From the NCBI RefSeq assembly GCF_014282275.1, contig NZ_VFIA01000001.1, positions 186,001 to 250,000 of the forward strand: 64,000 nt of DNA, read 5' to 3'. Positions 43,301-52,080 of this stretch are shown here, piece after piece (the first letter of the stretch is position 1; each line of letters opens with the position of its first letter). Source of the DNA: Spirosoma utsteinense. GTDB lineage: Bacteria > Bacteroidota > Bacteroidia > Cytophagales > Spirosomataceae. Made by a program: the position numbers and the translations under genes. The notes under the pieces were generated by a model. It had not been told where the DNA came from. It ran no database searches and saw nothing but the letters and a program-made list of their open reading frames with translations.

Positions 43301-44512
43301 ATGAACATGAATAACCGGAATGTGTGGATTGGCGTGGCCGTAGTGGCTGGATTACTGCTTGTCTTTTTTGTTGGTCGTACTTTTTTCGCCAAAGATACCC
43401 TTCCGCCTGCCCGTGAACAGGAACAGGCCGAAGAGGGAACAAGACAGGAACAACTTACACTACACCAGGTATGCCGGTATGCCGATTCTGTCGGGATAGA
43501 CACCACCCGTTTTGCTACAATCACAACCGATTCTAAAGCAGTTATATCCGATAAGCTTTCGCGCTTGTTAGTCGAAATCCGGTACGGTAAGAAGCCATCC
43601 CGGGTAGCGTACAGCGGCCTTAAAGAAACGATCGATTCCACCTGGGGCAAACAGGCAGCTAGTGCCTTCTCGCCCGTACAGCTTCAGCAAACCGCTACTT
43701 TTGGGCCCTACAACCAGCTGGTTGGCCATTATAACCGGCTGCGCAACCGGGCTAACGCTAGTCCGGCCGTTGCCGATACACTGCGACTGATCCGGCAGAC
43801 GCTCAATTTCTACCGATACACGAATCGGTTTGAAGCAGATAAATTTGTTCTGGTCAACATACCGGCTGGCGAACTGAATGTATTTGACCGGGATGGCAAA
43901 CGGTTGCTACCGATGCAGGTTATTGCCGGGAAAGCCGACAAGCGTACGCCCTGTATGACCACCTATATCAAGGGAATTGTAGCCTATCCGTACTGGAACG
44001 TACCACGGGGAATTGCACTGGAGGAAATGCTTCCCCGAATGAAACGTGACCTTTCCTATATCTACAACCAGAACCTCCAGATACTGGACGAGAAAGATAA
44101 AGAGGTAGACCCCGAAGAAATCGATTGGGAGAACCTGTCAGCTACAAACTTCCCTTACCGTGTACGGCAGGCCTCAGGTTGTGAGAACTCGCTTGGTTTG
44201 ATCAAGTTTGAATTGGAAAACCCACTGGCAATCTACCTGCACGATACCAACAGCCGTGATCTGTTCACCCTAACCACCGACCGCTGGCGGAGTCACGGAT
44301 GTGTTCGGGTACAGAAACCTGTTGAACTGGCTAATCTCGTACTGGGCAAGCAAACGTTCGATGCCGGTTTTATGGATCGCTGCCTGATCGATCAGAAACC
44401 TAAAACGCTGGCTATCCCCAAGCCTGTTCCGGTGTTTATCGCCTATAACACGGCCGACGTCGACGCATCCGGGAAGCTACGCATCTATCGGGATGTGTAT
44501 GCGCTGGACTAG
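43301..44512 (+). CDS. L,D-transpeptidase (YkuD, YcbB-like)
   Basis: This 403-residue envelope enzyme cross-links peptidoglycan or attaches proteins to it. An N-terminal membrane anchor (NVWIGVAVVAGLLLVFFVGRTFF) is followed by a helical region and the YkuD domain at ~185-350. The catalytic motif SHGCVR (Cys near residue 334) is present, with the upstream His in YLHDTNS. An insert (EEIDWENLSATNFPYRVRQASG) before the catalytic motif resembles the YcbB/LdtD type. It lacks a separate peptidoglycan-binding domain that I can see. Another L,D-transpeptidase-type gene lies convergently downstream at 44722. Confidence 0.9.
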   Translation: MNMNNRNVWIGVAVVAGLLLVFFVGRTFFAKDTLPPAREQEQAEEGTRQEQLTLHQVCRYADSVGIDTTRFATITTDSKAVISDKLSRLLVEIRYGKKPSRVAYSGLKETIDSTWGKQAASAFSPVQLQQTATFGPYNQLVGHYNRLRNRANASPAVADTLRLIRQTLNFYRYTNRFEADKFVLVNIPAGELNVFDRDGKRLLPMQVIAGKADKRTPCMTTYIKGIVAYPYWNVPRGIALEEMLPRMKRDLSYIYNQNLQILDEKDKEVDPEEIDWENLSATNFPYRVRQASGCENSLGLIKFELENPLAIYLHDTNSRDLFTLTTDRWRSHGCVRVQKPVELANLVLGKQTFDAGFMDRCLIDQKPKTLAIPKPVPVFIAYNTADVDASGKLRIYRDVYALD

Positions 44513-44549
44513 TTGCCATCCACCGATTGGGCCTGGCCTTACCTAATAA

Positions 44550-44598
44550 TTGCCTTTCGTTTCAGAGTGACTTCTGGTCATAGTGAAGCGAAAGGCAA
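44550..44598. terminator. Hairpin between convergent L,D-transpeptidase genes
   Basis: Outer stem ttgcctttcg / cgaaaggcaa (10 bp), with further imperfect pairing inside, 37 nt after the stop of the upstream gene. T-rich sequence follows on the plus strand. Confidence 0.5.
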
Positions 44599-44721
44599 CT
44601 TTTATTTGTGCTAAGGTCTGAAAATGAGTTGCCAATAGGACGCGTTGCTGGATAGCGAGTTAGCAACGCATTCCAGAAGAAGTAGAAGGGAAAGAAGGGC
44701 TGAATGACAATGTCTTCACCC

Positions 44722-45438
44722 TTAGAGTGAAACTGTCTGGCCACCGGTGAGGTAAGCCGAATTTTTCAGGTAATCAGGATTGGGAGAGTAAACGAATAGG
44801 CAGGTACCTCCCTTTACAACCTGAATGATCTTTTTCGACTCCGCATAAGGAACAGCCGGGCAGCCCTGGCTACGACCTAACCGGCCAGTTTTGCGGATGA
44901 ACTCTTCGCAGACGTAATCGGCACCGTGAAGGACAATATTGCGGTTATATACGTTGTCGTTGAATCCTTTCTCCAATCCCTGTAGTTGCAGCGAAAGGCC
45001 GTGCTTTCCCATATACGTGTTGAGCGTTTTATAAAAGCCTAAGCTGCTCTGAAACGACGACTGGGTGTTGGAAAAAGAAGTAGCAACCAGGTCTCCCGAT
45101 TTCTGGCCGTGCGATACGTACGTATTGAAGAGGATCTTCTTTTTAAGCAAATCGACGACATACAGTCGTTTCTTTGTGGAGGGCTGGCTCAAATCAACGA
45201 TGGATAGAACCGGTTTTTGAGCCCCCATTTTCTGCCAGCCACGCAGGGCATAGTCGAAAACGTCGCGTTGAAGACCAAATTGATCGAGATTAAGCTGATC
45301 GTAAATGGTGGGGTTCCGGTGAGCGTTAATAGCCTTTTTAAGGGTGGCAACAAGTTTTCTGTCGTTGGTTCGGATTTCGGTTGAGCTGGTGCTTGCAATG
45401 TTAAGCAGAACGACCAAAACAAGGCAGATTCTCTTCAT
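44722..45438 (-). CDS. Murein L,D-transpeptidase catalytic domain protein (YkuD_2 type)
   Basis: This 238-residue protein starts with a signal-like N-terminus (MKRICLVLVVLLNIASTS) and contains the YkuD_2-type catalytic domain, in which the motif is GRSQGCPAVP rather than SHGCVR, with a conserved His in VLHGADYV. The family comprises periplasmic L,D-transpeptidases or carboxypeptidases of Bacteroidota; structure and reaction are less studied than the classical YkuD group. The neighbouring gene at 43301 encodes a classical one, so this locus bears two. It is divergent from the EcsC-type gene (96 nt between starts). Confidence 0.87.
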   Translation of the reverse strand: MKRICLVLVVLLNIASTSSTEIRTNDRKLVATLKKAINAHRNPTIYDQLNLDQFGLQRDVFDYALRGWQKMGAQKPVLSIVDLSQPSTKKRLYVVDLLKKKILFNTYVSHGQKSGDLVATSFSNTQSSFQSSLGFYKTLNTYMGKHGLSLQLQGLEKGFNDNVYNRNIVLHGADYVCEEFIRKTGRLGRSQGCPAVPYAESKKIIQVVKGGTCLFVYSPNPDYLKNSAYLTGGQTVSL

Positions 45439-45534
45439 AAAAAGACGGAAATGATCAGAAGATAATAAGGAAAAAACGACAGAGAGAGGATTTTAATTCG
45501 TTAAAATTAGTTCTTTTTATATAAAATCTCATCT

Positions 45535-46275
45535 ATGACCTCCTACGAAATTGCGGTTCGTGATGAACTGATACGCTGGCAAGAGGCAATGCAAAAGCCG
45601 CCTTCAGCCGTTGGAAGGCTTTCTACAGCGGTGCAACGCCGGATCAATCGCATCATTCCTGATCGGATACATCAGGCCATTACGGTAGCCATCAAGCAAA
45701 TGACACGGGCGGTTCTGTTCGGTGCCGAGTTCCTTACCCGGCAGCCTGCCACGGGTATGACATTGACAGAACGGGATGCGGCTGTGGCCAGACGGATCAA
45801 TTTCTACCGAAAGACAAGCGCTGCCGAAGGGGGCGTAACGGGGGCAGGAGGTATCCTGTTGAGCTTTGCCGATTTTCCACTGCTGCTGAGCCTGAAAATG
45901 AAGCTGCTTTTCGAAATCGCAGCTTTATACGGCTATTCGGTCAGCGACTACCGCGAGCGGGTATTTATCCTATACGTATTTCAACTGGCCTTCTCAAGTC
46001 AGGAGCGTCGCCAGTCTGTTTACCGGAATGTGGCCGACTGGGCTGAACACAGCCGCCAGCTACCCAATGATATCAACCAGTTCGACTGGCTCACGTTTCA
46101 GCAGGAATACCGTGACTACATCGACTTAGCCAAGCTGGCCCAGTTGATTCCAGGTATCGGAGCCGCCGTGGGAATTGTTGTCAACTACCGGCTTGTCAAT
46201 CAGCTGGGCCGTACGGCCATGAATGCCTACCGGATGCGTTGGCTGGCGGAGAACGAGATGAAACAAGTGTCCTGA
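45535..46275 (+). CDS. EcsC family protein
   Basis: This 246-residue protein matches the EcsC family, named for a protein linked to the Bacillus Ecs transporter locus; its function is unresolved. It contains a central hydrophobic hairpin-like region (EGGVTGAGGILLSFADFPLLLSLKMKLLFEIAALYGY) and a C-terminal segment with GIGAAVGIVVNYRLVNQLGRTAM that could be membrane-associated. The remainder is helical and basic at the N-terminus. No transporter genes are adjacent. Its stop is 22 nt from that of the convergent serine hydrolase gene. Confidence 0.85.
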   Translation: MTSYEIAVRDELIRWQEAMQKPPSAVGRLSTAVQRRINRIIPDRIHQAITVAIKQMTRAVLFGAEFLTRQPATGMTLTERDAAVARRINFYRKTSAAEGGVTGAGGILLSFADFPLLLSLKMKLLFEIAALYGYSVSDYRERVFILYVFQLAFSSQERRQSVYRNVADWAEHSRQLPNDINQFDWLTFQQEYRDYIDLAKLAQLIPGIGAAVGIVVNYRLVNQLGRTAMNAYRMRWLAENEMKQVS

Positions 46276-46297
46276 GTTATCCAGACAGGTAACTGCA

Positions 46298-47443
46298 TCA
46301 GCGCTTTGCGGCTGGGGAAGGGCTGTCTTTTCTGTGAGGAGCATAACCCAGGAACTCAGGTGCCGGATGATCACCCCCGAGGAAATGGGTTACCATCTCC
46401 CGGCTGATGTTCAACCCGTTGGCACTATTGGTGAAATACACTAGTGCATTGCCTTGCTCCCGGCTGGCAGTCACGTAACATTTATAACTGCCATTGTCGC
46501 CCCAATGCCAGAAGTAGTCACCTGCCGGTGTATGCTCTAGCCCAAAACCCAGACCCCAGCTTAAAGAAGGAGAGAGGCCATCTTCTCCAAAAAGTTTTTT
46601 GGGGAGCTGCGTCTGGCGGGACAGCATTTGATCGGCAGTTTTCAGTTTCAGGCCACTGCCTGTCAGTATAGCTATCACAAACCGGGCATAATCATCGGCG
46701 GTAGTCTGTAGGGAGTAGGCTACGTTTGGCTGCTCCGGTTTCCCCTTTGGCTCCACCTGGCCGGATTCGTCATGTGGTAACGCAAAGTTGGTGTCGAATG
46801 CCGGGTTCCAGATGTAACTGCTCCGGGTCATCTGTAGGGGACCGAAAACACGCTCCGTCATCAACTCATTCAAGGGTTTTCCCGTGAGCTTCTGAACTAC
46901 TTTCTGTAGGTATACAAAACCCTCACCGGAATAACCGAATCGCTGGCCGGGGGTAAACAGTAGGGAAAGCACCTTCGACTTTCGGTTTTTGCGCCAGTTA
47001 GGAAACCCCGTTTGGTGGCTGAGCACCATGCGCGTGGTGATTTGCTTATAGCGTTCGTCGGATGCTATATCCGTATAAGGCAGGTAGTTGAACAGGGGTG
47101 TATCTAACGCCAGCACGCCTTCATCTACCAATTGCAGAACGGCATAGGCAAAGACAGGCTTACTCAGCGAGGCCGCATCGAATACGGTGGCCGACGTTAC
47201 CCGCTGCGACGAGTCGGTAGTGGTAAGCCCATACCCCTGGCTGTATTGCAGTCTATTACCCTGGATGATGGCAACAGACAGACCGGGTATGTGAGCGCTA
47301 TCCATGAGTTGCTGAACGAACTGATCAATAACGACCGGCGTCCGTTCCGGCATGACCACCTGAGCAGCGGCAGGCTCCAGCCCGAGGAAGATGAGCAATA
47401 TACACAGAGTCCGGTAGTCAGGAAAAAGAGGCAGTAAACGCAT
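46298..47443 (-). CDS. Serine hydrolase, class C beta-lactamase family
   Basis: This 381-residue exported protein has the penicillin-binding/beta-lactamase class C fold. A signal peptide (LCILLIFLGLEPAAAQ) precedes the active site motif SLSK (Ser-x-x-Lys), the second motif YSG in FGYSGEGFVYL, and HWGDNG in place of the KTG-type third motif. Relatives include esterases, D-aminopeptidases and DD-carboxypeptidase-like enzymes; true beta-lactamase activity is unlikely to be its only role. It follows the barrel protein gene at 47459 on the same strand after 15 nt, so both are probably transcribed together. It converges with the EcsC gene. Confidence 0.9.
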   Translation of the reverse strand: MRLLPLFPDYRTLCILLIFLGLEPAAAQVVMPERTPVVIDQFVQQLMDSAHIPGLSVAIIQGNRLQYSQGYGLTTTDSSQRVTSATVFDAASLSKPVFAYAVLQLVDEGVLALDTPLFNYLPYTDIASDERYKQITTRMVLSHQTGFPNWRKNRKSKVLSLLFTPGQRFGYSGEGFVYLQKVVQKLTGKPLNELMTERVFGPLQMTRSSYIWNPAFDTNFALPHDESGQVEPKGKPEQPNVAYSLQTTADDYARFVIAILTGSGLKLKTADQMLSRQTQLPKKLFGEDGLSPSLSWGLGFGLEHTPAGDYFWHWGDNGSYKCYVTASREQGNALVYFTNSANGLNISREMVTHFLGGDHPAPEFLGYAPHRKDSPSPAAKR

Positions 47444-47458
47444 AAAATAATAGGGTCT

Positions 47459-48124
47459 TCAGAGGGCGTACGTTATCTGAGCCAATATATTCACTTCATA
47501 CGACGAGTTATACGTTCGGGCTCCACCAAACCGACCCAGGTTATAGGACCAGACTGGCTGGACAATCAGTGCCCACCGGCGAGCAGGTTGATAGCGGCCA
47601 CCAACGCCTAGTAAAGGTTGAAAGATCGGACCCGTGTCGGTTTTAAGTCGTAGACGCTGCGTTGGCTCATCGATTCGGTCAACGATGACGCGCGCGTTCA
47701 GGGGAAAGTCGAGCCACAGACCCAGTGAGAAATAGGGCGCGAACCGCCGGGTGGTCAACTGGTAATTGAGCAGGAGGGGCACGCGTAGGGTGCGACTTCT
47801 CAGTGTTGTTGTGCCTTCACCTGCTGCGGCCAGCCGGGCCTGCTGCCTCGCTGTCTGACTATACCAGATACCTGTAGCGACCGACCAGCCGGGCGCGTAG
47901 GTGTAGTGGGCTCCCAGACCTGCCGTGAAACCGATAGTGTTCACAGTACCAGCCAGAAAAACGGGCTCCACCACCTGGCCATCGCTATCAGGATAGAGGT
48001 AGGTTCGGTTGTGGTTGGTTCGGACCAGGGTGGGCGAGGCTGTCGCTGAGATCGAGAACGTACGCTGGCTAAAAGCGACTGTCGCCGACAGGCAAAACAG
48101 GGCAACGTACAGTTTTTTGAACAT
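47459..48124 (-). CDS. Outer membrane beta-barrel (porin-like) protein
   Basis: From ATG 48124 the protein has 221 residues: a signal peptide (FKKLYVALFCLSATVAFSQ) and a beta-rich chain with alternating aromatic residues, matching the small porin-family/outer membrane protein of Bacteroidota (PF13568-like). Motifs such as GLGAHYTYAPGWSVATGIWYSQ and LGVGGRYQPARRW fit. A TAnnTTTG box (48131-48138) ends 6 nt upstream of this ATG, so the longer TTG-initiated frame at 48133 is unlikely. The serine hydrolase gene follows in the same direction. Ligand or function is not known. Confidence 0.82.
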   Translation of the reverse strand: MFKKLYVALFCLSATVAFSQRTFSISATASPTLVRTNHNRTYLYPDSDGQVVEPVFLAGTVNTIGFTAGLGAHYTYAPGWSVATGIWYSQTARQQARLAAAGEGTTTLRSRTLRVPLLLNYQLTTRRFAPYFSLGLWLDFPLNARVIVDRIDEPTQRLRLKTDTGPIFQPLLGVGGRYQPARRWALIVQPVWSYNLGRFGGARTYNSSYEVNILAQITYAL

Positions 48125-48130
48125 AGGCCG

Positions 48131-48138
48131 CAAAGTTA
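48131..48138 (-). promoter_or_regulatory. -7 promoter box for the barrel/hydrolase operon
   Basis: Minus-strand TAACTTTG fits TAnnTTTG and ends 6 nt before the ATG at 48124, implying an almost leaderless transcript. Confidence 0.4.
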
Positions 48139-48217
48139 TACGATATGGCTGCTGAATATACGCTGAATCGTAAGCGACAAGGGTGTAGTTTCGCAGAAAA
48201 TTATCGTTCAGTTCATT

Positions 48218-49156
48218 ATGTTATTCCTACTCCTGAGTATCGGTCTGTCTGTTTTACTGTTGCTGAACTTCCGGTTGTTTCCCCGGTACAACCTCAATAC
48301 ATTTCAGGCCATCGTATTCAACTACCCTGTTTGTTTCCTGACCGGCTATTTGCTGTTACCAGCCGATCAGTCCTTTCACATCGATTTTGCCCAGACCTGG
48401 ACTTGGCTGGCTCTCGGTTTGGGCGTAGGATTCATCGTAACGTTTCTGCTGTCAGGAGCCAGTACGCAGCGGATGGGTATTACGGCCACTTCATTGGCCA
48501 ATAACCTGTCGCTGGTGATTCCGGTTTGTTTCAGCCTGTTCGTGTTCAACGCAGCCAGTACGAAGGCGGGCAGCGGTTTCGACGCTTTCAATTACCTGGG
48601 CCTGGTGCTGGCCGTCGTGGCCGTTGGGCTGAGTACCTACAAAGAAGAAAGCAAGTCCGACAAGGAAACCAATCCGATGAACACGCCCAAATCCCGTCGA
48701 ATGGGCCTACAGGTGCTGCTGCCCGTGGCCGTTTTTCTGTGCTACGGAGCAACCAATACCATGATTAACTACATGAACCTGCGGTACATACCCTCAACCG
48801 ATAAGACCATTCAGGTGACGCTGACAATGGTAATTGGTGCTGTTGTAGCTGGTCTGCTCATGCTGACGGTACGCCTGGTGCAGGGAAAAGAAACTATTCA
48901 CCCGCGCAGTCTGATCGGGGCCGTAACCCTGGGCGTTCCTAACTTTCTTAGCTTTTATACCCTGCTGCTGGCTTTGTCGGCATTCAACGGAAACGGCGCG
49001 TTTGTGTATCCAACTTATAATATTGGGGTCATTCTACTAGCCGCACTCGTAGCCGCACTGTTCTTTCGGGAGCGCTTGTCGGTGGCCAATAAGGTCGGTC
49101 TGGCTCTGGCGGTTCTTGCCATTGGCCTTATTTCATGGCAGGAACTGGCAGCCTAG
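48218..49156 (+). CDS. EamA/DMT superfamily transporter
   Basis: This 312-residue protein is an integral membrane protein with about ten hydrophobic helices, as in the drug/metabolite transporter superfamily. Two halves each hold about five segments: LFLLLSIGLSVLLLLNFRL begins the first and VFLCYGATNTMINYMNLRY begins the second; FVYPTYNIGVILLAALVAALFFRERLSVANKVG is the usual second EamA-like ending with the conserved Glu-Arg after a helix. It may be a metabolite exporter or permease; substrate is unknown. It begins 84 nt from the divergent barrel protein gene and converges with the MCE gene. Confidence 0.87.
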   Translation: MLFLLLSIGLSVLLLLNFRLFPRYNLNTFQAIVFNYPVCFLTGYLLLPADQSFHIDFAQTWTWLALGLGVGFIVTFLLSGASTQRMGITATSLANNLSLVIPVCFSLFVFNAASTKAGSGFDAFNYLGLVLAVVAVGLSTYKEESKSDKETNPMNTPKSRRMGLQVLLPVAVFLCYGATNTMINYMNLRYIPSTDKTIQVTLTMVIGAVVAGLLMLTVRLVQGKETIHPRSLIGAVTLGVPNFLSFYTLLLALSAFNGNGAFVYPTYNIGVILLAALVAALFFRERLSVANKVGLALAVLAIGLISWQELAA

Positions 49157-49185
49157 CCCCGAAAGTCAATGCCGAAGATAGCGTC

Positions 49186-50217
49186 CTACGGCTGGGGTTG
49201 CACCACAGTCGTACTATCTGCTTTACGTTTGGACTCTTCTTTGGCCTTTTTCTTGAAAAAGCCCCGTAGCAGGAAATTGCTTTGAGCAGCCTTCAGGTCC
49301 TCGTTCAGTAACTCCGTACCCTTATTCAGGTTGCGCAGGGTCGTGCGGAGGTTCGTAGCCGTTTCCTGATCGGTCAGCAACACACCCAGCGGGCTGTTCG
49401 TGTTGTTGAGCTTTTCGGAAGCCCGGTTCACATTCTCGGAGGTCAGATTAAGCGTGCTAACGGTTTTTTCGGCCGAGCCCGCTGCATTCTCCAGCCGGGA
49501 TGCAGTTCGGCTCAGTCGCCGGAATACGGTAGTGTCGGTCACCAGTTCGTTGGCCAGCGACCCCTTCGTATTGAGTTTAGCCGCAAACGCCGACACGGAA
49601 CCCGTTACTTTTACCGTATTGAGCGAAGCTTTCTGTAGGTTCTCCATCGCCAGTTTGAAGTTATTAGCCACAACTGAATCGGTCAGAACGGCACCAACCG
49701 TTCCTTTACCCCGGCGGATGTTGCCTACCAGTGCTTTAAAATCGTTGGTAACCCGGAGCAGGTTCTGGTTATTCTCCTGCAAGGTTTCCAATACCTTATC
49801 GGAACTCAGAGCCTCCTGGGTTTTCAACCGGTCGTTCTCTTCCACCGGCCCGGCTTTGGGCGTACCGCCGAAAATCTGAACGATCTTGTTGCCGATCAGC
49901 CCATCCGAGCTGATGGTGGCCTGGGCATCTTTCCGGATATACGACTGGGCGCTCTGCTCAATATCCATATCGACTTCCACCTGATTCGTTCCGAAAAATT
50001 TGACCCGTTTGATAGTGCCAATTTTCACCCCCGAAAACCAGACGTTGTTACCGGCCTTCAACCCGGCGACATCGCTGAAAACGGCCATGATGCGAATGCT
50101 TTTGGTGAAGCGTTTTTGTTGACCGCCCAGGACAAACACCCCGGCCACGAAAATAAGGACGCCCAGCAGGACGAAGATGCCAACGACAACGGAGCGTTTA
50201 TTCGATTCTGTACTCAT
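49186..50217 (-). CDS. MCE/MlaD family protein, lipid-transport substrate-binding component
   Basis: This 343-residue protein is anchored by one N-terminal helix (VVVGIFVLLGVLIFVAGVFVLGG) and carries a single MCE domain (residues ~40-120: VFSDVAGLKAGNNVWFSGVKIGTI, DGLIGNKIVQIFGG). Such domains form hexameric rings that pass phospholipids between membranes. The C-terminal ~200 residues are predicted to be mainly helical (NNQNLLRVTNDFKALVGN), as in Bacteroidota MlaD relatives. It is the third gene of mlaE-mlaF-mlaD-like order; no MlaC or MlaB gene is present next to it. The tail is basic and ends TTVVQPQP. Confidence 0.92.
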   Translation of the reverse strand: MSTESNKRSVVVGIFVLLGVLIFVAGVFVLGGQQKRFTKSIRIMAVFSDVAGLKAGNNVWFSGVKIGTIKRVKFFGTNQVEVDMDIEQSAQSYIRKDAQATISSDGLIGNKIVQIFGGTPKAGPVEENDRLKTQEALSSDKVLETLQENNQNLLRVTNDFKALVGNIRRGKGTVGAVLTDSVVANNFKLAMENLQKASLNTVKVTGSVSAFAAKLNTKGSLANELVTDTTVFRRLSRTASRLENAAGSAEKTVSTLNLTSENVNRASEKLNNTNSPLGVLLTDQETATNLRTTLRNLNKGTELLNEDLKAAQSNFLLRGFFKKKAKEESKRKADSTTVVQPQP

Positions 50218-50243
50218 CGGTTATAAGGGGCTGTGAACCCTGT

Positions 50244-50999
50244 TCAGTTCACGAAATTATAATTGTAAAACTGCTGAACCCGCTCGTCGGGATCGGCGAA
50301 AACCTCATCGAAAGTACCCACCCGTTCAAACTTGCCATCCAGCAACATGGCAACCCGGTCGCCGGTTGCTTTAGCACAGGTCAGATCGTGGGTAATGATG
50401 ATCGATGTGGCTTTGTATCGTTCACGTACCTCATTGATGAGGTTATTGATTTCAATGCAGGTGATAGGGTCCAGGCCGGCTGTTGGTTCATCATATAACA
50501 TGATCTCGGGCTTCAGAATCATCGTCCGGGCAATACCGATCCGCTTACGCTGCCCGCCAGACAGTTCAGACGGCATCTGGTTGATGGTTTGCGACAGCCC
50601 CACATCGTCAAGCGCTTCTTCAACGGCCCGGTCAATGTCGGCCCGGCTCAGGTTGCGTATGTTGCGTACAAGCGGGAATTCCAGGTTCTCCCGAATACTC
50701 ATACTATCGTACAGCGCACTGCTCTGAAATGAAAAACCGACCTGCCGTCGAAAAGCATCCAGGTCTCTGCCACGTAACTGATCGACAGCCTGGCTCAGTA
50801 CAACAACGCTGCCGGCGTCGGGTTTGAGCAGGCCAACCATTATTTTGATCAGGACCGATTTGCCCGTACCCGAACGCCCCAGAACGACCACGTTTTCGCT
50901 CCGGAATACGTCCAGATCAACGCCCTGCAACACGTGCAGATCGCCGAAGGACTTGCATAGTCCCCGAATGGTGATGACTGGTTCGGTAGATGGTGTCAT
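50244..50999 (-). CDS. MlaF-like ABC transporter ATP-binding protein
   Basis: This 251-residue protein (start ATG 50999; a longer frame to 51068 adds no conserved sequence) is the ATPase of the lipid-retrieval transporter. Motifs: Walker A GRSGTGKS, Q-loop FSFQ, signature LSGGQRKR, Walker B MLYDEPTAGLD, and the switch His in IITHD. The group is distinguished by the MlaF-like LQGVDLDVF start and DRVAMLLDGK. It acts with the permease (51069) and the MCE protein (49186). It lies 26 nt before the MlaD-like start and 69 nt after the permease stop. Confidence 0.93.
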   Translation of the reverse strand: MTPSTEPVITIRGLCKSFGDLHVLQGVDLDVFRSENVVVLGRSGTGKSVLIKIMVGLLKPDAGSVVVLSQAVDQLRGRDLDAFRRQVGFSFQSSALYDSMSIRENLEFPLVRNIRNLSRADIDRAVEEALDDVGLSQTINQMPSELSGGQRKRIGIARTMILKPEIMLYDEPTAGLDPITCIEINNLINEVRERYKATSIIITHDLTCAKATGDRVAMLLDGKFERVGTFDEVFADPDERVQQFYNYNFVN

Positions 51000-51068
51000 G
51001 TAGTAAAGAGTAAATAAATAAGTGAATGTGTAAATAAGCCATCCAGGCTGGCCCGTTACTACTTCCAC

Positions 51069-51884
51069 TCAACTGCCCCGAATAGCGCCCACAATTTGCA
51101 GCGAGAGCAATTCTTCAATAAATACCAGAAACATGGATGTGACAACAGCTGAATTTGCCGCTTTCCCAACGCCCTCCGTTCCTTTTGATGAATGGTAACC
51201 TTTATAACAGCCAACTATACCGATCGTAAAACCAAATACAATGGATTTGATCAGCGATGCGAAGATGTCTACGTAGGTAATAGCACCAAATACTTCCTGG
51301 ATATAGGACGTAAAACTGGTTTGTTCGTGCTGATTGACATTGATATAAGCCCCAATGAGGGCGACGAATATCGTGTACATCGTCAGCAACGGAATGGTGA
51401 ACGAGGTGGCAATAACCCGGCTGACGACCAGAAACTTGAAAGGATCGGTACCCGATACTTCCATCGCGTCGATTTGCTCCGTTACGTTCATCGATCCCAG
51501 CTCTGCCCCAATGCTCGATCCAACTTTACCTGCTGCAATCAGGGCCGTTACGAGCGGACCCAGCGCCCGAACAATGGCGATAGCGATCAGGGAAGGTAGC
51601 CACGATGCAGCACCGAACTCGGTAAGGGAGGGGCGGGATTGATTGGTAAAGACAATACCGGTGATGAAACCAGTGGTAGAAATAAGCAGTAAAGACCTGT
51701 AGCCCACTTCGTAACACTGTCTGACAATTTCCTTGAACTCATAAGGAGGCAGGAACATTTCCCTGAAAAAACGGCCGACGAACGAGGATACGTCGGCTAA
51801 ATCCAGAAAAAGCCGGTCGAGTCGCCGGGTAATGACGGGCCGGTCAGGTTCCCGATCAGCGGGTTTTGTCGTGTCAGACTGCAT
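51069..51884 (-). CDS. MlaE-like ABC transporter permease
   Basis: This 271-residue protein is the permease of an MCE-type phospholipid transporter. It has the typical five to six membrane helices; the conserved MlaE/YrbE motif is GAELGSMNVTEQIDAMEVSG, where Glu and Asp lie in the coupling helix, followed by FKFLVVSRVIA and FSASL-like helices. The N-terminal ~40 residues are hydrophilic. First gene of the operon with the ATPase and MCE genes downstream. Its ATG is 196 nt from the end of the lytic transglycosylase gene upstream, with a terminator hairpin between them. Confidence 0.93.
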   Translation of the reverse strand: MQSDTTKPADREPDRPVITRRLDRLFLDLADVSSFVGRFFREMFLPPYEFKEIVRQCYEVGYRSLLLISTTGFITGIVFTNQSRPSLTEFGAASWLPSLIAIAIVRALGPLVTALIAAGKVGSSIGAELGSMNVTEQIDAMEVSGTDPFKFLVVSRVIATSFTIPLLTMYTIFVALIGAYINVNQHEQTSFTSYIQEVFGAITYVDIFASLIKSIVFGFTIGIVGCYKGYHSSKGTEGVGKAANSAVVTSMFLVFIEELLSLQIVGAIRGS

Positions 51885-52020
51885 TCAAACGCGGGATGTA
51901 GTGCCGGCCGGATGTTTACCCGGCCGTTGGAGTACTCTAATAACTGATTTGGCGGGGTAGGGTTTCGATTAGCCCTAACTCTTGTGAGCGAAACCACATT
52001 TTTGTACCAAAAGAACGCAG

Positions 52021-52064
52021 AAAAACCGCCCGATCAACCTGGTAAAGTATATCGGGCGGTTTTT
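52021..52064 (-). terminator. Terminator after the lytic transglycosylase gene
   Basis: A 14-bp perfect stem (aaaaaccgcccgat / atcgggcggttttt) lies 17 nt after the transglycosylase stop on the minus strand, ending in a T run. It is symmetric and may work in both directions. Confidence 0.75.
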
Positions 52065-52080
52065 TTAGGCTATACGGGCA

